Shown in pieces: positions 49,428 to 57,701 of a stretch of DNA of 57,785 nt (positions are counted from its first letter, which is position 1; each line of letters starts with the position of its first letter). Location of the stretch: the NCBI GenBank assembly GCA_902479075.1, contig CABSNK010000017.1, positions 1 through 57,785 of the forward strand, in the 5' to 3' direction. The translations under genes were made by a program, and so were the position numbers. The DNA is from an uncultured Collinsella sp. (GTDB lineage Bacteria > Actinomycetota > Coriobacteriia > Coriobacteriales > Coriobacteriaceae). The notes under the pieces were generated by a model, which had not been told where the DNA came from, did not search any database, and saw only the letters and a list, made by a program, of their open reading frames with translations.

Positions 49428-50729
49428 CTAGCGGATATGCGCGGGTTTTTCGCCCCAGTAGAAGCGGCAGAAGGCTCGTTTGCGTTTTTGGGTTTTGCCT
49501 GCAAGTTCCATGGTTGCGATGGCGATATCCTCGGCTGCATGTGGACGGCGCAGCACTTCGCCGTTGATGAGCAGAGCCTTGAGCGACTCGGGATGATCGT
49601 GGAGATGGCGAAGCGTCACGATGAGCTCGCGTGCGGTCGTGACATGCATGCTGGCGCCCATGCCGGTGAGCATGGTGGTGTTGGCCTTTTCCTGGCCATA
49701 TGACTTGCCCAGCAGAATCATAGGCAGGTGTGCGCACAGGCATTCGGTAACAGTGAGTCCGCCAGATTTGAGGATTGCCAGGTCACAGCCGTGCATAAGC
49801 GCTGCCATGTCATCGACGTAGTCAAGAACCGTGACGTTCTCGAGTTTCATGGCATCGAAAAGCGTTTTGAGACGGGTGGCATATTCGGCATCCTTGCCCG
49901 GCAAAAAGACAAAGTGCATGTCCTCGAAGCTGCGCAGGAAGGGGAGGGTGCGGTCCATCTCCGCGCGAAAGCGAACGTACGGTTGAGGCAAGCTTGCGCC
50001 GGCCATCACCAGCACAACGAGCTTGTCTGTGGGGAGATTGAACTTCTCGAGTTCTTCCTCGCGGTTGTAGTCCGTATCAAACCCGGCGCGAATGGGGATG
50101 CCCGTAATGCGGATCTTGGTCTCGGGAACCTTACGGGGACGGAGTGTCTCGGCCATAAACTCGTTTGCCACACAGAATAGGTCGGTGTCCTTATGGGGCC
50201 ACCAGCCCTCGACCTCGTAATCGGTCGGTACGCAAATGACGGGATAGTCGATGCCCGTAATGACGCGCGCACCGACGGCGACGTTGGCTGCCGTGATATG
50301 TGTGGCTACCACGGCAATGGGCCTGCGAGTTCGAACGTATTCGTTAAATGCGGGGAACATGATGCGCGACCATGCCGTGCCACCGCCCCAAAGCAGGTGT
50401 CCGGTAAGGGTATAACGCCAGGTCAAGTCATAAATTGGGCGCGTGGCGCCGGTAAACGAGGCGGCCGTTTTGTTGCCGTCGAATTTTATGCGTCCAAAAT
50501 CAAGGATATCGAGCACTTCAATCTCAACATCCTCGGGGATGCCATTGGTGCCGCGGATGTGGTCGAATGCCTGCGCAATCGCATTTGCGGCGGCCTTGTG
50601 GCCCGAGCCGACCGAGGCGTGCACGATAGTCACGAGAGGTTTTTGCTGAGCCAAGAGCGTGGTTTGTCCCGATTGGGGAGTGCTGTGCGTGAGCAGGGGA
50701 GCGTCATCGCTCGTCTGCGTCTGATCCAT
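49428..50729 (-). CDS. MGDG-synthase-type / UgtP-like glycosyltransferase
   Basis: A 433-residue GT28-type glycosyltransferase. The N-terminal MGDG_synth domain begins VTIVHASVGSGHKAAANAIAQAF (in part) and the C-terminal nucleotide-sugar site shows KSGGLTVTECLCAHLPMIL. Relatives add glucose or galactose to diacylglycerol, giving membrane glycolipids and lipoteichoic acid anchors. Substrate is not decided by sequence. The first 30 residues are Gln/Thr/Ser-rich and non-conserved. A minus-strand TACAAT at 50771-50766 is a possible -10. Confidence 0.87.
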   Translation of the reverse strand: MDQTQTSDDAPLLTHSTPQSGQTTLLAQQKPLVTIVHASVGSGHKAAANAIAQAFDHIRGTNGIPEDVEIEVLDILDFGRIKFDGNKTAASFTGATRPIYDLTWRYTLTGHLLWGGGTAWSRIMFPAFNEYVRTRRPIAVVATHITAANVAVGARVITGIDYPVICVPTDYEVEGWWPHKDTDLFCVANEFMAETLRPRKVPETKIRITGIPIRAGFDTDYNREEELEKFNLPTDKLVVLVMAGASLPQPYVRFRAEMDRTLPFLRSFEDMHFVFLPGKDAEYATRLKTLFDAMKLENVTVLDYVDDMAALMHGCDLAILKSGGLTVTECLCAHLPMILLGKSYGQEKANTTMLTGMGASMHVTTARELIVTLRHLHDHPESLKALLINGEVLRRPHAAEDIAIATMELAGKTQKRKRAFCRFYWGEKPAHIR

Positions 50730-50800
50730 CGATATCTCCCCTTCATCTTTGTTTCACAGAGAATCATTGTAGTGCATGAGTGTCACGTTCGCATAAATTT

Positions 50801-50809
50801 GGGTATGAG
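50801..50809 (+). promoter_or_regulatory. Candidate GGGTATGAG promoter element for trxB
   Basis: GGGTATGAG lies 38 nt before the trxB ATG in the 117-nt divergent gap. It resembles the GGGTA elements elsewhere in the window, but the hexamer TATGAG is a weak -10. Confidence 0.3.
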
Positions 50810-50846
50810 CGCAAAGAACGCCAATCTTTCGACAGGAGGTCTCTTC

Positions 50847-51785
50847 ATGACTACTCATCAGCCGATCGATGTTGCTATTATCGGCGGCGGCCCCGCGGGC
50901 TATGCCGCAGCCATTTATGCGGCGCGTGCCAATCTCACGACGACTGTGATCGAACAGGGCATGTCGGGAGGACAGATCGCCACAACCAATGAGGTCGAGA
51001 ACTATCCGGGCATTCCGCTCTTGAGCGGTGCCGAGCTTGGCGAGCGTTTTCAGCAACATGCAGAGGGCCTGGGAGCGCAGGTTACATGGAGCATGGTGAC
51101 GGGTATCGATTACGATGCGGATGCGGCGCTGTTTACGGTGCATCATGATACGGGCGATACGTTGGCCTCGAGTGTTATCGCTTGCATGGGTGCCACGCCG
51201 CGATTTGCGGGTTTTGTTGGCGAGGATACGTATCGCGGTCGCGGCGTTTCGTATTGCGCGACGTGCGACGGCATGTTCTTTCGCGGCAAGCAGGTTTTTG
51301 TCATCGGCGGCGGCAATGCTGCCTGCGAGGAAGCCCTGTTCTTGTCGGAAATCGCCAGCAACGTGACCATCGTCTTGCGCCGCGATCAGTTCCGTGCCCC
51401 CGATGGCGTGGTTCAAAAGGTGCTCGCAAAAGATACTATTTCAGTTAGGTACCAAACTAGTATTGTGGAACTATCAGGCGAGACCATGCCCACGACTATC
51501 ACGTTTAAGGACAACGCTACCGGTGGCACCTATTCCGAGTCCTTCGATCCTGGTTCGTTTGGCATATTTGTCTTTGCTGGCACGCAGCCCCATACCGAGC
51601 TTGTAGAGCATCTGGTGGATCTGGCGCCCGACGGCGGTATTGTGACCGACGAATCGATGGCCACCCGCACGCCTGGCTTATTTGCTGCCGGCGATATCCG
51701 TTCCAAGCGTTTACGCCAAGTTGTGACCGCCGTTTCGGACGGAGCCATAGCGGCTACCAGCGCATACGCTTTCCTACACGGATAA
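50847..51785 (+). CDS. trxB: Thioredoxin reductase
   Basis: FAD and NADPH-dependent reductase of 312 residues. FAD motif IIGGGPAGYAAAIYAARA is at about 11-28, redox pair Cys137-Ala-Thr-Cys140, NADPH motif GGGNAACEEA, and C-terminal FAGTQPHTE and TPGLFAAGDIR. ATG 50847 has AGGAGGT at 50834-50840; the reading frame opens much further upstream, but that part is antisense to the glycosyltransferase. No thioredoxin gene is adjacent. Confidence 0.95.
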   Translation: MTTHQPIDVAIIGGGPAGYAAAIYAARANLTTTVIEQGMSGGQIATTNEVENYPGIPLLSGAELGERFQQHAEGLGAQVTWSMVTGIDYDADAALFTVHHDTGDTLASSVIACMGATPRFAGFVGEDTYRGRGVSYCATCDGMFFRGKQVFVIGGGNAACEEALFLSEIASNVTIVLRRDQFRAPDGVVQKVLAKDTISVRYQTSIVELSGETMPTTITFKDNATGGTYSESFDPGSFGIFVFAGTQPHTELVEHLVDLAPDGGIVTDESMATRTPGLFAAGDIRSKRLRQVVTAVSDGAIAATSAYAFLHG

Positions 51786-51825
51786 GTACGATAATATATC
51801 TTATGTAAGGTTGCTATCTTTAAAC

Positions 51826-51870
51826 AAAGTGGTTGGACGATGCATCAATGTGCAGTCCAACCACTTTTAC
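51826..51870 (+). terminator. Terminator after trxB
   Basis: AAAGTGGTTGGAC (51826-51838) pairs with GTCCAACCACTTT (51855-51867) over 13 bp with a 16-nt loop, then a short T run. Confidence 0.85.
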
Positions 51871-51939
51871 TTAGCGGCTATGTGGTATGCAAAACTAGAT
51901 AACCTAGAATACAATATAGCAAACGAACGGAGGCCTCTG

Positions 51940-52551
51940 ATGAACCACGTCAAACATGTTATCCCGATGTCCGATACGTCGGTCGGCATTAAGCCGGAGG
52001 ATATTCAACCGACGGTACTGCCGGACGCATTTATTCAGTCCGATATGGTGGGTAAACTTAACACTTTGAGCCTGCCACGCTATGACCAGCTGCCCAACGT
52101 ATCGCTCTATCGCGATCAGGTTATTGAATATGCTGCGCAGTGGATGGAGCCGCTTTCGATTTGCGTAGAGCAACCCGTTATCACGCCATCGATGATCAAT
52201 AACTACGTGAAGGTCGGCCTCGTTCCTGCTCCGGTTAAAAAGCAGTATGGCCGTGAGCAGATTGCGCGTCTCATCGCCATTTGTATCTTTAAGCAGGTGC
52301 TGCCTATCGCTGCGGTTCAGGCGCTTTTTAATATTCAGCGCTTGAGCTACGACGCTCCGACGGCTTTCGATTATGTAGTCGATCAACTTGAGGCATCGAT
52401 TCGTGCGGCGTTTTCCGTCGAGCAGACTCCCGTGCCCGATACCGCACATCAGGTTACGCGCGAGTCGCTGCTTGTACGCAGTGCAGTATCGTCCTTCGTT
52501 TCGAAGGCCTACCTGATGAGCTATCTAAAGTTCAATGGGTTTAATAGCTAA
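51940..52551 (+). CDS. DUF1836 domain protein, MerR-like regulator
   Basis: A 203-residue protein. The middle third, ITPSMINNYVKVGLVPAPVKKQYGREQIARL (in part), is the DUF1836 core, which resembles a MerR-type winged helix and is assumed to bind DNA. The C-terminal part is helical. Its targets are unknown; it stands alone between terminators. ATG 51940 has CGGAGG at 51928-51933; TAGAAT/TACAAT at 51905-51915 is a possible -10. Confidence 0.82.
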   Translation: MNHVKHVIPMSDTSVGIKPEDIQPTVLPDAFIQSDMVGKLNTLSLPRYDQLPNVSLYRDQVIEYAAQWMEPLSICVEQPVITPSMINNYVKVGLVPAPVKKQYGREQIARLIAICIFKQVLPIAAVQALFNIQRLSYDAPTAFDYVVDQLEASIRAAFSVEQTPVPDTAHQVTRESLLVRSAVSSFVSKAYLMSYLKFNGFNS

Positions 52552-52563
52552 CCGAGGTATAAA

Positions 52564-52604
52564 ACGGGCGGGATAAGAGGCCAGTGGCCCCTTATCCCGC
52601 CCGT
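52564..52604. terminator. Bidirectional terminator between DUF1836 and degV genes
   Basis: ACGGGCGGGATAAG (52564-52577) pairs perfectly with 52591-52604 over 14 bp, and GGCC/GGCC (52579-52582/52586-52589) extends it. It lies between convergent genes; the T tail is weak. Confidence 0.85.
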
Positions 52605-52623
52605 GCGTTTGTCTAGTTGGACA

Positions 52624-53490
52624 TTATCGGCCCGAAGCCACGTCCATGCCGTAGCCGATGATGAGGCCGTGCATCTCGGCATAGTATGAATCTAACCCGT
52701 TACAGGGCATGATGATAGTCTTGGAGCCTGGCCAGCGCTCCACAATGCGGCTGGTAAGCGCCTGGGCTCCAGATTCGTTCTCAACGTGATCGATGATGAC
52801 CTCGCCGCCCGTGAAACCCTCGGCCTCCATGGTGTCGACAATCTTGGTGAGCATCTTCTTTTCGCCGCGCGTGTGCCCAACGAGTTCAATTTTGCCCGCT
52901 TCGCTCGCCGTGCCCAAAATGCGGATATTGAGCTTGTTGGCAATGACGCCGGCTGCCTTAGGAATGCGTCCGGCCTTCGCAAGGTTTTCGTAATTACACA
53001 GGCTAAAGAGGATCTTGCTGTTCTGCTCCAAGCTATCAAAGTAAGCGCAGGCGTCCTCAAAGGAAACATCCGGGTTACACGCAAGATATCGATCAAACAG
53101 TAAGAAGATCAGGTCCATCTTGCCGCCCGCTGCCCGCGAATTGACCAGGTGAATCTGGCGGTTGGGCTCCTCGGCAAGTACCATATCGCGTGCCGTAGCA
53201 GCAGCATTGTAGCTTCCCGAGACGCCCTCAGAGATGGGCATGCAGATCGTCTTGTCGGCAAGTCTGAAGAGTTCGGCCCACTCCCCTACGCTTGGACAGG
53301 CGCTCGAAGAAGCGCTCGACTCCGCCTGCACGGCGCAATTGAGCTCGTGAACATCGAGCGAGAGGTCGTCAACGAATTCACGCTCCCCCACTCGGATCTT
53401 AAGGGGTGCAAATGCAAAGGTGGTATGAGGTGCGGTTGGTTGCCAATCGCGAAGATTGCAGCTCGAATCGGAGATAAGTGCCCAGCTCAT
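52624..53490 (-). CDS. DegV family fatty-acid-binding protein
   Basis: A 288-residue DegV protein, typically a fatty acid carrier that presents substrates to FakA kinase. N-terminal SDSSCNL, ACPSVGEWAELF and ISEGVSGSYNAA are the family's lipid-head-group sites. The second domain includes SRAAGGKMDLI, KAGRIPKAAG and IIDHVENESGAQ. It is a single gene; fakA is not nearby. Start ATG at 53490 follows GAAAGGACCC. Confidence 0.9.
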   Translation of the reverse strand: MSWALISDSSCNLRDWQPTAPHTTFAFAPLKIRVGEREFVDDLSLDVHELNCAVQAESSASSSACPSVGEWAELFRLADKTICMPISEGVSGSYNAAATARDMVLAEEPNRQIHLVNSRAAGGKMDLIFLLFDRYLACNPDVSFEDACAYFDSLEQNSKILFSLCNYENLAKAGRIPKAAGVIANKLNIRILGTASEAGKIELVGHTRGEKKMLTKIVDTMEAEGFTGGEVIIDHVENESGAQALTSRIVERWPGSKTIIMPCNGLDSYYAEMHGLIIGYGMDVASGR

Positions 53491-53539
53491 TGAGGGTCCT
53501 TTCTAATTGTTCCCCAACAATTATAGCCATCTTTTTGAT

Positions 53540-53588
53540 TGATCAGTACGGCTATCTAGTTTTGAATACTAGATAGCCGTACTGATCA
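53540..53588. repeat. Perfect 21-bp palindrome between degV and NlpC/P60 genes
   Basis: 53540-53560 and 53568-53588 are perfectly complementary over 21 bp with loop TTTGAAT. The arms include GATCAGTACGGC. No T run follows on either strand, so it is not a typical terminator. It lies upstream of degV and downstream of the NlpC/P60 terminator. Confidence 0.9.
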
Positions 53589-53606
53589 TATGCCAAACGG
53601 TAAGGG

Positions 53607-53646
53607 AAAAAAGAATGGGCCTCGTGACTCAAGATCGCGAGGCCCA
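53607..53646 (-). terminator. Intrinsic terminator of the NlpC/P60 gene
   Basis: On the minus strand TGGGCCTCG (53646-53638) pairs with CGAGGCCCA (53624-53616), 9 bp, followed by a T run complementary to the six A at 53607-53612. Confidence 0.9.
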
Positions 53647-53669
53647 CGTTCGTTCGCTGCAGTAATAAA

Positions 53670-54791
53670 TTAGTAGCGCACGAAAATGTAATTGTTGTTC
53701 ATGCCAGCAGCGACGGAGCTGATGATGACGCCCGTTTTGTAGTCGGAAGCATGGATCATCTGACCATTACCGATATAGATGCCTGTATGGTAGGAGTTAA
53801 CCACAACATCGCCGGGTTGCGGATCGGACACGCGGGTCCAACCCATGAAGGTGCCGGTGGTGCCCAGGCGGCAGTAGCGGCCCGTGAGGCAATAGCTTAC
53901 AAAACCGGAGCAGTCAAAGCTTTTCGGTCCAATGCCGCCCCAGGAATAAGCGTATCCGAGCTTGCTGTAGGCGCGCGAAACAACGGTATCGCCGTCAACG
54001 GACTGGCTCGGTGCGGAAGGCGTCGGAGTCGGAGCGCGCGTCACGGGCTGCGGCGTGGGGGCAGGAGCGGGCGCGGGCGCGGGCGTGTTGCCGCCGCCGT
54101 TGTTGGTCGTACCGCCACCATTGTTGGTGTTCTCGGTCGTACCGGCAGTGTCGTTGCTCACCGTGGCCTTTTCGGCGGTGCTGGCATTGATGCCAGCCTG
54201 AAGCGCGGCGTTGGCCTCGGCCTCGGCAGCAAGCTCGGCCTGCAGCTGTGAATCCAGGGAGTTCACGACACTCTGGGCCTCAGCCTGCTGGGCATTGAGC
54301 TCGTCGACCTTCTTCTGCGTCGCGGCGACGTTCTTCTCCTGCTCGGTCTGCTTATCGGTGAGCTGCTGCTTAAGGTCCTTGACCTCCTGAATGGTCTGGG
54401 CCTGCTTGTCGGAAACCTTGCCGTAGTAGAACAGACGGTTGAGCATGTCGCCCAGATCGTCGACGCCCGTCAGAACCTGAAGGAGACTCAGACCGCCAGT
54501 CTTGTACTCACCGGCAACGTAGCTCGAAAGCTTTGCCTGACCCTCGGCAATCTCTTGCTGCTTTTGCGTGATCTCGCCTGCAGTCTGATCAAGCTCCTGC
54601 GTCTGTGCGGAGAGTTCTTCATGAATTTGCTGGGTTTGGGTGCCAATCTGCTCGAGTTTGGTACGAGCAGCGGCAAGGTCGGATGCGGTATCGGCATAGG
54701 CCGGAGCCACGAGGCCCAGGCCCAAAACACAAGCGAGGGTTGCCGTAGCAGCGTAGCGTGCCATGTTTTTGTGCGTGTTTGCTGTGCGCAT
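53670..54791 (-). CDS. Secreted NlpC/P60 peptidoglycan hydrolase
   Basis: A 373-residue exported protein: signal peptide (about 1-33, ending APAYA), a long coiled coil (about 35-205, Gln/Glu/Ala-rich, PcsB/CwlO-like), a Thr/Asn/Gly and Pro/Ala linker, and a C-terminal NlpC/P60 domain with catalytic Cys in FDCSGFVSYCL and His in YHTGIYIG. Such proteins cleave peptide stems, usually gated through the coiled coil by FtsEX. ATG at 54791 follows GGAAAGGAAG. It is downstream of apt on the same strand. Confidence 0.92.
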   Translation of the reverse strand: MRTANTHKNMARYAATATLACVLGLGLVAPAYADTASDLAAARTKLEQIGTQTQQIHEELSAQTQELDQTAGEITQKQQEIAEGQAKLSSYVAGEYKTGGLSLLQVLTGVDDLGDMLNRLFYYGKVSDKQAQTIQEVKDLKQQLTDKQTEQEKNVAATQKKVDELNAQQAEAQSVVNSLDSQLQAELAAEAEANAALQAGINASTAEKATVSNDTAGTTENTNNGGGTTNNGGGNTPAPAPAPAPTPQPVTRAPTPTPSAPSQSVDGDTVVSRAYSKLGYAYSWGGIGPKSFDCSGFVSYCLTGRYCRLGTTGTFMGWTRVSDPQPGDVVVNSYHTGIYIGNGQMIHASDYKTGVIISSVAAGMNNNYIFVRY

Positions 54792-54823
54792 GGAGCTTCC
54801 TTTCCGGTATCTAAGGGTAGCGG

Positions 54824-55354
54824 CTAGTCCACCGTTACCAGGCTAAAGAGCTCAACGTCCTCGTTAGAAGGCGTGAGCTTCTTGCGCGGGTTGAGAAACG
54901 CAAGCTCAAGGATACAACCGTAGCCCACAAGCTTTGCGCCCATATCTCGCACCAGTTTACCTGTTGCCTCGACGGTTCCGCCCGTCGCGACCAAGTCGTC
55001 CAGAATCAACACGGTATCTTTAGAGCTGATGGCATCGGCGTGGATCTCGATAGAATCCGTTCCATACTCGAGCTCGTAGCTCTCGCTTACCGTCTTGCGC
55101 GGCAGTTTGCCCGGCTTACGTGCGGGAACAAAGCCGGCACCCAGGGCGACGGCCACGGGCACACCGACCATAAAGCCGCGGGCCTCGGGTCCTACGACCT
55201 TGGTAATGCCCATGCCAGCAAAATGCTCAGCCAGGGCATCCACCATGGCCTTCAGGGCCTCGGGATTGCCAAAGAGCGGTGTGATGTCCTTAAAGACGAC
55301 TCCGGGCTCGGGATAGTCGGGGATATCGACGATATGAGATTCGAAGTCGTACAT
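54824..55354 (-). CDS. apt: Adenine phosphoribosyltransferase
   Basis: Salvages adenine to AMP. It has 176 residues. Family motifs: IPDYPEPGVVFKDITPLF, GPEARGF and the PRPP loop VLILDDLVATGGT. ATG at 55354 is preferred, because GAAAGGTC lies at the right distance; an in-frame ATG 15 nt upstream overlaps that site. Confidence 0.95.
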   Translation of the reverse strand: MYDFESHIVDIPDYPEPGVVFKDITPLFGNPEALKAMVDALAEHFAGMGITKVVGPEARGFMVGVPVAVALGAGFVPARKPGKLPRKTVSESYELEYGTDSIEIHADAISSKDTVLILDDLVATGGTVEATGKLVRDMGAKLVGYGCILELAFLNPRKKLTPSNEDVELFSLVTVD

Positions 55355-55390
55355 GGCGTGACCTTTCATGGATTGCCGGGTGAACGGCGG

Positions 55391-56275
55391 CTATTTACCC
55401 GCGTTAGCAGACGAGCTATGCGAGGGGACGACGACCTTGGACGGCTGCACAAGCGACTCGTCATGCGCGGTAACCGCGGGAACGCTTGCCCCATCGCTTT
55501 TAGCCTTGGTGGATTCGGAACGCGCGATCTCCTCATCGAGAGCATCGATGTCAGCGTCCTCGACCACGGCGTTGAGCGACTCAAAGACACGGTTCTTAAG
55601 GAGCGCGGTGTGCACACCCTCGGTGAGGTCATGCAGCTTCTTAAATGCACGCTCGAGCTTGGCATCGCGCTCGTCGTCGGAAGTATCCATACCGAGCATG
55701 CTTACGAGCACCTGCTCAAACATCGAGGACTCGCGGTTTGCGGACGATACGTACTGGCGCAGGTTGCGCGGCTCGATATGGAAGCGCGAAAGCTCGGAGC
55801 AATAGCGGATGATCGGGAAATCGCGGCCATCGACAAGCTCGCGATTCTGCGGGCTCTTGATGATGCGAATAAGGTCGTTTTCGGCCAGGGAGCGGATAAA
55901 CGAGATCTCGACGCCAAGCATATCGGGGATGGTCTCGATGGGATGCAGCTTTTGCTTAGTCTCCTTGGGTTCCGTCTTGAGCGGAACATCGGACAGCAGA
56001 CCCACCTCGTAGGCGAGCGTAGACAGGTCCGTGGCGTTTTCCAGGCGCTGCTTGATCACATTGAGCGGCATGTAGCGAGTTTTCTGCAGATGCAGAATGA
56101 CCTCCAGGCGGTCAACGTCCTCCTTGGAGTACTGACGATAGCCCTTAGGCGTGCGATGAGGGGTGATGAGCCCCTCATCTTCGAGAAATCTAATTTTTGA
56201 GTTCGAAAGATCGGGGTATGCGCCTCGAAGTAGATTGACGACCTGGCCGATACTCAGATAATTGCGTTCGGCCAT
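55391..56275 (-). CDS. MerR-family regulator (FtsR / Rv1828 type)
   Basis: A 294-residue protein. The N-terminal winged helix (YLSIGQVVNLLRGAYPDLSN, FLEDEGLITPHRTPKGYRQY) is MerR-like, followed by a coiled region and a second winged-helix-like segment (TIPDMLGVEISFIRSLAENDLI). The last 45 residues are low-complexity. The combination and the FHA neighbour match mycobacterial Rv1828 and corynebacterial FtsR, an activator of ftsZ. It follows the FHA gene by 3 nt. The regulated genes here are unknown. Confidence 0.87.
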   Translation of the reverse strand: MAERNYLSIGQVVNLLRGAYPDLSNSKIRFLEDEGLITPHRTPKGYRQYSKEDVDRLEVILHLQKTRYMPLNVIKQRLENATDLSTLAYEVGLLSDVPLKTEPKETKQKLHPIETIPDMLGVEISFIRSLAENDLIRIIKSPQNRELVDGRDFPIIRYCSELSRFHIEPRNLRQYVSSANRESSMFEQVLVSMLGMDTSDDERDAKLERAFKKLHDLTEGVHTALLKNRVFESLNAVVEDADIDALDEEIARSESTKAKSDGASVPAVTAHDESLVQPSKVVVPSHSSSANAGK

Positions 56276-56278
56276 GCC

Positions 56279-56713
56279 CTACTCACCGGTTTCGATGCGC
56301 TCCGGCGTGCTCTCGTGGTAGATGAGCGTAAACGTACCGATCTGGACGGAAGAGCCATCGTGCAGCGGTGCGCCGTTGACGATGGCGCCATCAACCCACG
56401 TACCGTTGAGCGAGCCCAGGTCCTCGATGCGGGCACCCAGACCCTCGCGAATAATGCGCGCGTGGCTACGCGACACGGTCATGTCGTTGAGGAAGATGCC
56501 GTTAGCGGGATCGCGGCCGATGGTGGTCACATTATCCTCGAGCTCAAAGGCGGCGCCGGTTTGCGGGCCTTTGACGATAGATAAGACGGGCGCGGTGATG
56601 TGCACGTTGGCCATGAGGTCGGGAACGGTGACATCGCTCGAAGGAACGCGGAAAACGCAGGTGGCGTCTGAGGCCTTATCGTTCTGAGGCATATTGTAAA
56701 CCATGTTGTCCAT
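56279..56713 (-). CDS. garA: FHA domain protein, GarA/OdhI-like
   Basis: A 145-residue protein with a C-terminal FHA domain (about 53-132): GRDPANGIFLNDMTVSRSHARI and GSLNGTWVDG hold the phosphothreonine-binding Arg, Ser, His and Asn. Near the N-terminus DATCVF (Thr18) corresponds to the ETTSVF phosphorylation site of mycobacterial GarA, which Ser/Thr kinases modify to switch FHA self-binding. GarA inhibits 2-oxoglutarate-using enzymes. The symbol is given by similarity and synteny. ATG at 56713 follows AGGGG; later ATGs at 56704 and 56695 are possible. Confidence 0.83.
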   Translation of the reverse strand: MDNMVYNMPQNDKASDATCVFRVPSSDVTVPDLMANVHITAPVLSIVKGPQTGAAFELEDNVTTIGRDPANGIFLNDMTVSRSHARIIREGLGARIEDLGSLNGTWVDGAIVNGAPLHDGSSVQIGTFTLIYHESTPERIETGE

Positions 56714-56779
56714 GACAACCCCTAACTTAACGCGGACATGCCGCAAAGAATGAACTGTACGTAATCATACCCCAACGAC

Positions 56780-57484
56780 TTAGTCTTCGATTTCGGGGTT
56801 AAGAAAGTCGATGTCTTCGTCCTCGGGATGCGCCACGGCTTGTTTAATGGCCGCTCCACCCTTAATGGAATAGATGACAGCGGTGAGCATGGAGAAGATG
56901 ACGCCGCCATACACGAAGAAGATGCCAAGCGGTACCGGACTGCCGTTGAGGCCCGGGAAGGCCGTGAACGTGGCGGGCAGCAGATGCCAGCCGTCCACGG
57001 TGGGAAAGCCCAACAGCATGAGCGAGAAGCCGGTCATGAGCAGCGCCGTGGCAATCTTGCCGGGAAACACCACGTCGATGGGACGGCGGTGATAGTGGCG
57101 CACGATGAGCGTGCCGATGCCCAGATAGATATCACGACCAATGATGAGCACGCAGACCCAGATGGGAAGCTCGCCGCGGACCACCAGGCCCAGTACGCCG
57201 GTAAATAGCAGCGCACGGTCGCAGATGGGATCCATAACCTTGCCGAGCCAGGAGACCGTTTTGGTCATGCGGGCAATCTGGCCGTCCATCCAGTCGGTGG
57301 AGGCCGCGATGGCATAGATGACGATGGCGACGACACGGTTGTTGTCCGTCACAAACAGGTACAGGAAGACCAGCGTGAGGATCAGGCGCGTGAAGGTAAT
57401 GAAATTGGAGATCGTGAAGATCTTATTCGACGGGTAATCGGAAGTGCCGATAAGCTCCTTTTTGATCTTCTTTTTGATGCCCAC
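56780..57484 (-). CDS. CDP-alcohol phosphatidyltransferase (PgsA2/cardiolipin-synthase type)
   Basis: A 234-residue membrane enzyme with about five helices. The motif D-x2-D-G-x2-A-R-x8-G-x3-D-x3-D appears as DWMDGQIARM then WLGKVMDPICDR. It makes a phosphatidyl-alcohol from CDP-diacylglycerol; by synteny with mycobacterial pgsA2-garA-Rv1828 it could be a cardiolipin- or PG-phosphate-type synthase. GTG at 57484 is chosen because GGGGGAG is 4 nt upstream and homology begins after it; the frame extends further but is not family sequence. Confidence 0.87.
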   Translation of the reverse strand: MGIKKKIKKELIGTSDYPSNKIFTISNFITFTRLILTLVFLYLFVTDNNRVVAIVIYAIAASTDWMDGQIARMTKTVSWLGKVMDPICDRALLFTGVLGLVVRGELPIWVCVLIIGRDIYLGIGTLIVRHYHRRPIDVVFPGKIATALLMTGFSLMLLGFPTVDGWHLLPATFTAFPGLNGSPVPLGIFFVYGGVIFSMLTAVIYSIKGGAAIKQAVAHPEDEDIDFLNPEIED

Positions 57485-57520
57485 AGGACTCCCCCGCTGG
57501 TAAACGACAAAACTTTCGAT

Positions 57521-57529
57521 ACTATACCC
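57521..57529 (-). promoter_or_regulatory. GGGTATAGT promoter element for the pgsA2 operon
   Basis: Read on the minus strand, GGGTATAGT (57529-57521) is a near-consensus -10 about 40 nt before the GTG start. It probably drives the pgsA2-FHA-MerR(-apt) unit. No -35 was recognised. Confidence 0.55.
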
Positions 57530-57647
57530 GTTCTGGCGATGTCTATCCAGCGCGAGCATAGAGAGTCCAGACATATATAAGACTCCAACGGCCGTTACGG
57601 CTTCGTTAGAAACGCGCCCCACCATGGATGGTGAACCCGAAAGGCAA

Positions 57648-57680
57648 GGCGCGCGGGCACGGCGACTCGGCCCGCGCGCC
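57648..57680. repeat. GC-rich inverted repeat upstream of the ABC transporter gene
   Basis: GGCGCGCGGGC (57648-57658) and GCCCGCGCGCC (57670-57680) are perfectly complementary over 11 bp with an 11-nt spacer, ending 21 nt before the ABC ATPase start. It could be an operator or an mRNA hairpin. It is followed directly by the ribosome site region. Confidence 0.7.
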
Positions 57681-57701
57681 CGGAAGAGAAAGGACGAACC
57701 C

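Noticed and set aside
50193..50846. N-terminal extension of trxB by over 200 codons
   Set aside because: The upstream frame is antisense to the well-supported glycosyltransferase gene. ATG 50847 has a strong ribosome site and starts the FAD-binding fold normally.
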